From: Capsicum annuum | Lineage: Eukaryota; Streptophyta; Magnoliopsida; Solanales; Solanaceae | Direction of reading: 5' to 3' | NCBI RefSeq assembly: GCF_002878395.1 | Contig: NC_061115.1 | Coordinates: 150,347,368 to 150,411,367, forward strand | DNA: 64,000 nucleotides | Part shown: piece by piece, positions 56,623-64,000 of the stretch | Position numbering within the stretch: the stretch's first letter is position 1 | How the letters are laid out: each line of letters starts with the position of its first letter | Position numbers and translations under genes: made by a program | The notes under the pieces: model-generated | Databases searched by the model: none | What the model was told of the DNA's origin: nothing | Seen by the model: only the letters and a program-made list of their open reading frames with translations

Positions 56623-56725
56623 TTGAGGTTTATAAGATGTCTTGAAAAAAATCAAAGTCAGTTGTGTGATATGCCAATCATCCTGAGTAGTATATGTTCT
56701 AGTTTCAAATCCCTGTATATTATTC
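56623..56725 (-). pseudogene. Phototropin kinase-domain exon remnant (a)
   Basis: After a CTACAG acceptor the minus strand reads GIIYRDLKLEHILLRMIG and, after a frameshift, LINLK before GTACGC. This is the catalytic-loop exon of phototropin (GIIYRDLKPENVLLQxDGH...LTDFDLS...CKPQ). The catalytic Asp of RDLK is present, the conserved Asn after Pro-Glu has become His, and the DFD magnesium-binding motif is lost in the frameshift. No LOV-domain exon is seen to the right, where a retroelement begins at about 56759. Confidence 0.85.
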
Positions 56726-56758
56726 CTGTAGAATTAGAATAGAGAAATCAAATAAGCA

Positions 56759-57770
56759 TCAACCATTAGTCATATAACCATTAGTCATGAAATGTATTGT
56801 GTACTGAGTAAGGCCCTTGTTGAATGTTGGTTTGTACTCAAGAAGCCTCATTTTGAGAACCTTACTGGATAGAGTAGGGTTGGATCTGACAAGCCTTGCT
56901 TTGAGAATCTTGTGAGTAATAAGGTTCAATATGCGTCCTACGAGAACCAAAAATAACATGAATCCCTTCAGTATTATGATAGCCTTGTGTCTGAGATATG
57001 GAGGGTAATGAATTCTCATCTCCTTCCTCAGATGGAAACTTTGGTGTTTGAACAGTAGCTGATATTGCAAAAACATTAGTAATTCTCCCTACTCGCATTT
57101 CATATTCTAACCTTTTTCCAATCGAAATTAGACTCTCAAAACTGTGACTGGTTAGGAAGAACATTTTTTGAAAGTATTTTCCATATAGTGATTTGAGGAA
57201 AGTTTAGACCAACTCTTCTTCAAGTACAGAAGGACATATCTTAGAAGCTTCTAACCGCCACCGTATTGCATACGCCTCAAAATATTCATGGTCCATTCTT
57301 TTTACCTCAAGTAAATCCCACATTGTTAGACCGGTATTGATGTTAAACTTACATTGCTTTACAAAATATTGAGCCAATTCTTCCCAATTATGACATTTGT
57401 AAAAGTTTTTTTAGGCGAACCAGGTGAGCGCCATTCCTGATAGGCTTTAAAAAAATAATCTTATCACAAGAGACTCATTTTATCCTATTCCAACTAGACT
57501 TTTGCAATAGTCCTTTAGATGTACGATTAGATCTCCATGCCCATCAAACATGTTAAACTTTGGAACTTTGTATCCTGGAGATAAATCAAATTTTGGATAT
57601 AGACATAGTTTCTCATACCTCAGGTTATAAATGCCTTTAGAACGCAGTTTTTAATCCAACCTTTTCTCTAGGTCATGAAGACTTTAACGACGTGCATCTA
57701 AATCAACTGTCTCATGGGTAGAAGGAAATTATTGAGAGGGTGTATGAGTAAGGCGAGGTTAAGGAGGCAT
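56759..57770 (-). pseudogene. Tat/Ogre-like gag N-terminal half (E8)
   Basis: The minus strand from ATG 57770 gives MPP, then after stops DLEKRL, YPKFDLSPGYKVPKFNMFDG, LIVHLKDYCKSLVGIG, LSGMALTWFA, WEELAQYFVKQCKFNINTGL and YAIRWRLEASKICPSVLEEE, KMFFLTSHSFESLISIGKRL, YEMRVGRI. This is the capsid-like retrotransposon gag domain of the Tat/Ogre-type Ty3/gypsy family. It is cut near 56759 beside the phototropin fragment. At least six stops. Confidence 0.8.
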
Positions 57771-58330
57771 GGTGTTTTTCCTTAGGCGGGGAGAAAGAAG
57801 ACTGGAATCTTTTCGGAGGTTAAGCAAATTTATCATATTGCAAATTTAATTAAGATCGATGTTCAAATGGTATAAAACCCTTAAATAAAGTAAACAAGTC
57901 AAACAAGAGTTGGCACATCGCACATATAAGCTCAAAACACAATAAATATAATAACAAAAGATATTCTAGAATAATGATTAAAACAAGGCATAGGGACCTG
58001 AGATCCTAACATGTGAAACAAATGATAGGTATAGAATATGTTGCTGATTTTGAAATTGATTGTGAAAATTTAGGCAATTGAAATGGAAGTCTTTTGTTGA
58101 ACATAATATTTATTAGTTCAAAACATACTTTGTTGATTCATCCAACTCCATAAAAAAAATGATGAAATAGGGAAAAAAATTATTATGATGAGAAAAAACT
58201 CATTAAATGAGCACCTACATATCCCTCATATAAGGGAATCAGGTCGATCTTAGTTCAAATTACATAAACAAGAAAAAAGGGAAATTAAAAATTGTAAAAC
58301 TTAAAGGAATTTTAAATGCTCGAAAGTCTG
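57771..58330 (-). mobile_element. Tat-like 5' leader / LTR fragment upstream of E8 gag
   Basis: No frame. At 58205-58265 the minus strand carries GAACTAAGATCGACCTGATT and GGGATATGTAGGTGCTCA, resembling the R/U5 part of Tat-type LTRs. At about 57998-58020, GACCTGAGATCCTAACATGT loosely resembles the primer-site surroundings at 63860-63880. This would make it the 5' end of E8, but the LTR limits are not visible. Confidence 0.4.
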
Positions 58331-59017
58331 GACCGGAGAATCAACATGATATCCTTTTCACCAATGTCAATGAGAGCAAGTCAAGCTTAATAAATCAATC
58401 AGCATCACAATTTAACTTCATCACACTTATCACCTTGGTATCAATCAACTTTTGAATCATGTTCTTCAAGGAAAAACATGTCCTAGTAGGATGTTGTTTC
58501 ATTCTAAAATGACAGGGACAAATTTGGTCATGGCAATACCTCCTAGACTTAGTATCAGTAGGTACAGCAGTAATGGGTGTGATGTAGCCCGCCTCTTTGA
58601 GTCATTCATACAACTGTTCTATGGGTTCACCTAGAGAAGTGTATTGAATTGGTGGATTATACTAAAGCTTATGTTGAGGTTTGGTGGATTGGTTGGATCA
58701 TTGATTTGTTGGTGGATTTTTGTAAGATATTGGAATGTAGCTTTATATTGGAGCAAAAAATGGATTTGGGTACCAAACAGTCTGTGGAGGAGGTTTTGTG
58801 AAGATTGGGATGATAGGCTTGGATGTAATTAGAGGTTGGAATGATTTTTGGAGCAAGGTGCCATATCAGTTGAGGTTTGGGTATGCTTACTTAAGGCTTT
58901 ATAGGTTTTAATGTATGGTCGATGATCATGTTTCCTTTAACCTTGAATTGTGGCTCGACTAAATCAGTCTTGACTATGAGCTTTCTCTTTAGCTTATTAT
59001 CGAATCGCATAATAAAG
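58331..59017 (-). pseudogene. Tat/Ogre-like gag C-terminal half (E9)
   Basis: The minus strand reads IMRFDNKLKRKLIVKTDLVE (from 59014), then, after stops, PPIQYTSLGEPIEQLYE, LKEAGYITPITAVPTDTKSR, RYCHDQICPCHFRMKQHPTR and TCFSLKNMIQKLIDTKV. This is the C-terminal gag region with its C-x2-H-x6-H-x4-C-type cluster. It is continuous in sense with 61985-62640 once the solo LTR at 59018-61979 is removed. Confidence 0.8.
59013..59017. repeat. Target-site duplication TAAAG, left copy (solo LTR S2)
   Basis: Repeated exactly at 61980-61984. Confidence 0.92.
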
Positions 59018-61979
59018 TGTAATAGCCCATACTTCTACCTAGCTTAAATTCATTCCTAAAAATGTTAAAGTCTTGTTTCAAAGATGATTCCACTTTTATA
59101 CATGTGGTATTTTCAAGATTTTCACTTTTTTCATGTGGAAAATTCAATAAGCTTTCGATCGATACAAAATTTGCCCAAATCCGACACCCGAGCAAGGAGT
59201 TAGAGCCTTTTTAGTAAGATAGGGTATCACCTGAGCCATCAACATATCGCGGAGCAGGTCAAAATTGCAATCGTCAAAATCAAGTGAGCCTCTGAGATTA
59301 TGGAGCGTCGCGCTAGGGCTCAAATTCATAATTGTCCTTTTTTCCAATGTCTCAGTGCGATACCACCGTGTTGCAGTGAACTTCCAGGTCCCATCCAGTA
59401 TTGTAACATAATTTCACCGTGTTGCACCATCAGCCCAGTTCCCAGTTGGCAATTCCAGTGACACGGCGCGATAGCGCTGCGTCGCGCCAGCCTGCCAAAT
59501 TGGAAAATTTTCTCAAAAATAAAATACGTGTCCAAGGGTTAAAAAGGTCAATTTCTCAACCATATATAAACCCAATAACATGTGATTTAGCCATATTTTA
59601 TCCAAAATATAGGGTTTCTATCAAGTTTCTCTCAAGAAAAGACTAGGGTTTTCAATTGGGGATTCATATTCAAGGCTCAAATTCAAGAATCTCTCCATCA
59701 ATCTTTGTAGAATGAAGAACTAAGGTATGCGTAGTGTTGATTCATGGACTCCTTTCGTCTATGAAGCTCAAGAACCCTATTTTAAACTATATGTCATGAT
59801 GTTCTTATTTTGAATTGATTATGCTCATGTTGTTATTGTTTTACGATTGCCAAGATTGTATCTTTATCATGTTTTCATGAAACTATGTTAGTATAGGTTG
59901 AAATTCATGCAATTAAGTTAAATTGTGGAACCATGTGGTATTAAATTGATGATCATACCTATGCTCTATGTGTGCATGCAAGGTGTTTGGTAATATTCCC
60001 CAATGAATAAATAATGATCAAGTACCTAGTTTCCATGTGTCAAGATTATGTCATGTCTCTTGCGTTATGCTATACCTATTTAATTAAGATAATTCCCATG
60101 CTAAACCTATGCATTGTGATTGCTTGATGGGATGTTCATAAGATTAGAAGCATGAAATCATGCCATGTTTATATGCATTACTATCCATGTACAACATTAT
60201 GATAATTATGTACTTCGTGAAATTCCCAACTATGAAATTATAAATTGTTGATATTGGTCATGTGATCAAAAGTGTCAAGCCTTGTTATTTTCATTCTATC
60301 GAGTACTGGGGATACTTGTACCCGATAATTTAGCTGTGTGCCTAAAGCCATGTCATGTTGTCACGATACTCTCAGTCAAGCCATGATCCTCAGAATTCAG
60401 TCAGTCTCATGACTCTAGAAAACTCAGTAAATTCAGTATCAGTCTAGTCCTACTTAGTAATCTTAGTGACCTCAGTGGTCTCAATAACATCAGTACTTAG
60501 TAATCTCGGTAACCTCAGTATTCCCAGAAAAATCAGTAATTTTAGTACTCTACATTAGTCATCAGATCTCAGTAGCATTCGGTCAATCAATGGAACTCAG
60601 TGAACTCAGTTTAGCTCCGCTAAACAATACCATTAGTATCAGTTCAGTTCAATGTCTATTTAGTTGGGAGTAGGATTCAGCCCTGAATTAACCCAAGGAT
60701 GGGGACTCACCTGTTATTCAGTGGAGGGTGTAATCCCTAGAAGCAATCTTTGCATTCCAGAACTACGTAGCCAGCGTAGGTTGAGATGTACCTCTATGCG
60801 TAAGGCTACCAATACATCTCATTCGGGGTAATTCCTACAGGAGGGTTGACGTAAGATTTTCCCATCAGAGAGGGTTACCTCACAGCTTGTCTTTACTCGT
60901 GGCACAGTGTTGACACCCTTTCAGCTAGGGTTACAGGTTGGACCTCACCAGTTCAATTCTGGGGCATGTCAGTTAGATCATTACCTTTCACAGTCTCATT
61001 TTTAGTCTCAGTCTCAGTAATAGAACTCAGATAGTTCTACAAATTTTAGGACTATCAGATACAGTCACTCAGTCCAGTACAAAACTCAACTAGTTCCATC
61101 AGAACTTAGACTGTCATATACAGTCGCTCAGTATTAGTATACTAGTTATACAAAATTCATGTTATTAGTATTCAGACTCAGGACTGTTAGATACAGTCAA
61201 TCAGATCTGTTCTTCATAATTAGAACTATCAGAAACAATTATTCAGATATCTATATCAGTAAACTCATTTGTCAGCTTACCAGTAATACAGTTAATTTGT
61301 ATTCAAGTAATAGTAAACTTTGATCTCAATAAATCCAGTTATCAGTAGACTTAGTAGTTAGAACTCAGTATTTAGCCCTATCACGATCACAATTACATTT
61401 ACATATTCATGCATGTATTCTCACATTCATATTATTCAGTCAGTTAGTATTGTCCATACATATGAACCATTTTGCATTTAGCCTACCTCACTTGTATACC
61501 AGTATATATTGAAAGTACTGACGCATTTGCACTATGGTGTCTTATACCATAGGTTCAGAGACACGAGCTCCAAAGCATCAGTAGTTTCTAGATATCAGTA
61601 GTGAGTCCTCATCCTTCGAGGATGATATGATTTATTATTTCATTATTTCAGTACTTAGTTATTTCAGTAGTCAGATTTAGTTGGGGACATGTCGCATCAA
61701 TAACATAATTTTAATATTATTTAGAGGTTTTCATACTACAGCATATTTCATGCAGTTTTATTTGAGTTTTCGGTATTGTTATGCCCCATTTTAGACATTG
61801 TTTTATATTCAGTATTAGTTCATCTTTGAACCTTATATCCTTATAGCTTTTACGTATTCCATATAATTTCAGTATATTATTCAGTGCTCAGTTACAGATA
61901 TCAGTCATGGGTTAGCTTGTGGTCTTTCACGGTCATAGGTACCGTGTAGCATTTTGGGTACCATATTTGGGGAATTACA
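59018..61979 (+). mobile_element. Solo LTR S2 on the + strand (E2/E4 family)
   Basis: A single 2962-bp LTR, TGTAATAGCCC...GGGGAATTACA, flanked by exact TAAAG duplications and lacking any internal region. It is the reverse orientation of S1: its start (CTTCTACCTAGCTTAAATTC) matches the end of S1 at 39840-39870, and its end has GTCATGGGTTAGCTTGTGG. It contains four ACTATCAGATACAGTC-type hairpins (61049-61240), CAGT-rich short repeats (60360-60660) and palindromes near 59460-59500. It splits a gag frame of E9. Confidence 0.94.
61049..61240. repeat. Array of short hairpin motifs in S2
   Basis: Four copies of a GACTGT-loop-ACAGTC type inverted repeat at 61049-61066, 61108-61125, 61181-61198 and 61223-61240 (the last decayed). 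Diverged counterparts lie in E4 at 16009 and 16070 and in S1 at 37680-37820. Confidence 0.8.
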
Positions 61980-61984
61980 TAAAG
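61980..61984. repeat. Target-site duplication TAAAG, right copy (S2)
   Basis: Exact match to 59013-59017. Confidence 0.92.
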
Positions 61985-62640
61985 TCAGTTGTCAAATGGT
62001 CCCAAGAGACCCACTTGCTAGGGTCATTCTTTACGTACCTCATCAATGTTGGAATAGTAAGTAAACTTATTAAAATCTTCCTTTTAAGATCATTGCTTTT
62101 CCCTATAACTGCTAGTTTGTCAAGGTAGGCCTTAAATGGGAAAGAGGGTTTCCAGACCCATCATATAATGGTAAGTTCAAGTCCTCAATTTTATCCTCGT
62201 TTTCTTCTCTTGATTTGGATGACTTATTCAACTCGGGCTATTGAGATGAGTCTGCCTTATCGTTAGAAACCTGTCCTTCAATCTTCTTCTCCTTGCTCAT
62301 TTTTGCCAATCCGCTAAGTTTTTTTTAAAGCGCATTGAATACAACCATGAAGACACTTGTATATCACGATCAGACATAGGTGAAATTGTCAAAATAAGAG
62401 ATTCTGTGGTGTAGATGGGGGTGCTAAAGTTTGTTTTCGATAGTGGCTATAGAAAACTTGGTGGCATCTCAACTGAACCTCGAAGATCAGTCATTATTTG
62501 TCTAATTTTCTCTATTCTTATCTCCATCTTCTGATGCTCGAAATAACCTTGTTTTGAAGCAACCCTAAATTCTTATGCTTAGCTTCGCTATTGACAAGCC
62601 TAATAAATATTGCTTGAGTGGCCATTTTTTATGTTCAACT
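61985..62640 (-). pseudogene. Tat/Ogre-like gag N-terminal part (E9)
   Basis: The minus strand reads MSKEKKIEGQVSNDKADSSQ, then DKIEDLNLPLYDGSGNPLSH, KILISLLTIPTLMRYVKN and DPSKWVSWDHLTTDF. The PLYDGSGNP..HL block and the W-x-x-W-D-H-L block are the gag capsid landmarks of this family. The TDF at the left edge continues as IMRFDNK at 59014 when S2 is excised. Stops and a frameshift are present. Confidence 0.8.
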
Positions 62641-63866
62641 CTAGTCAACCTTTAGAAGAAAGGACTTATAATTACGAACAAAGAGTACGCACAGAGGTGT
62701 AGAATGAATATTATAATTATTTGAGAATAGTGAGTCATGCTCACTCAAAGTGCAGAGAAGTTATGAAAACTCTATGTAAGTTAGAGTTCTTGAAAGCTAG
62801 GTTACGACATGAATACGATATTATCAAAAGGATTATGTGGGTCAATAGTATGTAAACACTGAAAGCACTAAGAAGAGGATTTCCTAAAATGATGGGTTGC
62901 ACTAAGAAATTATAGATGAGAATAAAAACCTTATCAAAGCAAGAGTTGAGCCTAAGGATGACTAATATACTATGAGATGAGTTAGGAGGATAAATTAAAG
63001 GGGAGTTTTTGTATAGACCCTAAGAGTGTATTGTATGGTCCAAACATGACAAGAATTTTGAGAGTAAAGCACTACAAAATAAGGAACACTAAAATAAGCA
63101 GTGTCTAAGAGAAGAAAGAAAACAACAAGATAGGCAAGAAATCAATGCATACATAGAAATACAACACATATCAAATAGTATTATGCTTCCCTTTGGGGTT
63201 GTAAAACCCTTTGGACTTAAAATGGGATTAATAGTCAATACATCAAGGGTGCCAAGGCATCTTAGGTTGAATGAGATGCATATTCCCTAGTAAAAGAACA
63301 CACAACTATCATCTAAAAAATGAGAGTAGTTTTATGACATGGTTTCCTCAAGTGGATAACTCGAGAGTGGAAAATCTTTTTACTATTGATGCACCGGTGA
63401 TCAACCGATCCACAAGGCATTTCTCGAAGGCTGCTTTAGGAAAGAACGTTTGTGTACCCACACTAACATTCGTAAAAGAAAAATAAAAGAGGTTCCAATT
63501 TGAGGAAAATATAAGTAGAATTCCAGTTATATAAAGAAGTAACACATAGCACATAGAAAAATACAATAACATGCTTAACAATATAAATGTAATTAAACAT
63601 AAAAACAAATAACCAACAAAAGGGAGACGAGGGGAATGGGATAGGCATGGAGAACAGATACAAAGGGGAAAAGAGGATGGACTATCATACAAAAATAAGT
63701 CATGATTAAATAAACAATAAAAGGGAAAGGGACAAAGGTAAAATGTCAACATGTAGAAAATAAATAACCAACAAAAGGAAAAAGAGCAAGGTGATCATGA
63801 AAATAAAGCAAAGAAAGTAGTAGAATCCCACATAAAATACAAACTCATAATGGTTAGAACCTAAGA
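62641..63866 (-). other. 5' leader of E9, no gene recognised
   Basis: An AT-rich stretch between gag and the primer site. Tat/Ogre elements have long leaders, some with an extra frame. The longest frame here (minus strand 63752-63348, 134 codons) is very hydrophobic, overlaps others in different frames and is A/T-driven, so I do not call it a gene. Confidence 0.45.
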
Positions 63867-63884
63867 TCCCCAACAGAGTTGTCA
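63867..63884 (-). other. Primer-binding site of E9 (Arg tRNA type, as in Ogre/Tat)
   Basis: The minus strand reads TGACAACTCTGTTGGGGA, close to the TGGCGACTCCGCTGGGGA-type Arg tRNA site used by Ogre/Tat elements (comparison from memory). The four changes look like C/T or G/A decay. Confidence 0.7.
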
Positions 63885-63888
63885 TTCT

Positions 63889-64000
63889 ATTGCGCCCCAT
63901 TTTTCTCATGAAAAGCAAGATTCGACGTGATAACTCTTTTTGAGATTATCTTAGAGATGTTAAGAGTCGCCACCTAATGAATTAAGGTGCGTTAGGTCAC
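63889..64000 (-). repeat. Edge of the 5' LTR of E9
   Basis: Minus strand GGGGCGCAATA ends the LTR next to the primer site. Further in, GAGTCGCCACCTAATGAATT (63964-63983) and AAGGTGCGTTAGG are typical of Tat-type LTRs. The LTR continues past the window. Confidence 0.65.

Noticed and set aside
63348..63752. 134-codon open frame on the minus strand
   Set aside because: Very rich in Leu, Phe, Tyr and Ser, overlapping other A/T-driven frames, no recognisable motif, inside the leader next to a retroelement primer site.

Overview
The window is a piece of a large plant nuclear genome, almost certainly intergenic heterochromatin. Ty3/gypsy chromoviruses of Tekay/Del type dominate it. An Au/SolS-type SINE, a plant L1 LINE and Tat/Ogre-like gag fragments point to Solanaceae; pepper or tomato/potato relatives are plausible, but this is inference. 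I found no intact cellular gene. Every open frame is short, and nearly all of the recognisable ones are pieces of decayed transposon proteins. I saw no rRNA or tRNA gene, CRISPR array, bacterial-style operon or defence system, and nothing I would call a new biological system.

Layout, left to right. 1-2640: a + strand pol remnant (RT, RNase H, integrase, chromodomain end), joined to the inner part of a long LTR (about 2700-3676, resuming 11647-12480). That LTR is split by a minus-strand gag-protease deletion derivative (3677-11641). 12481-15304: a + strand gag remnant that resumes at 26068-26873 and ends in a 3' LTR (26874-27622, resuming 36264-36789). Two elements are nested in this older one: a structurally complete minus-strand element (15305-26062, 5-bp target duplication GATTT) and a second (27623-36258, duplication ATCAC).

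36790-42773: a truncated minus-strand element (3' LTR plus integrase end) whose LTR is split by a solo LTR (37002-39878, duplication TAGAG). 42774-45768: a + strand LTR, abutting the previous element head-on. It is followed by a CACTA-like terminus (45769 to about 46620) that carries a SINE with a 14-bp target duplication. 47152-52385: an L1 LINE with ORF1, endonuclease, RT and RNase H, flanked by a 16-bp target duplication.

52402-56758 is the only stretch with cellular-gene content. It holds a pyroglutamyl-peptidase first-exon remnant, several unidentified exon-like pieces and four spaced exons of a phototropin kinase domain. All are on the minus strand and all are broken. 56759-64000 holds Tat/Ogre-like gag remnants on the minus strand, one split by a second solo LTR (59018-61979, duplication TAAAG), and ends with a primer-binding site and the edge of a 5' LTR.

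The parts do not cooperate as a pathway. The biology is layered insertion, LTR-LTR recombination, deletion and point decay. The most informative signals are the exact target duplications, which give the order of insertion, the structured repeats conserved inside the LTRs, and the cluster of cellular gene fragments.
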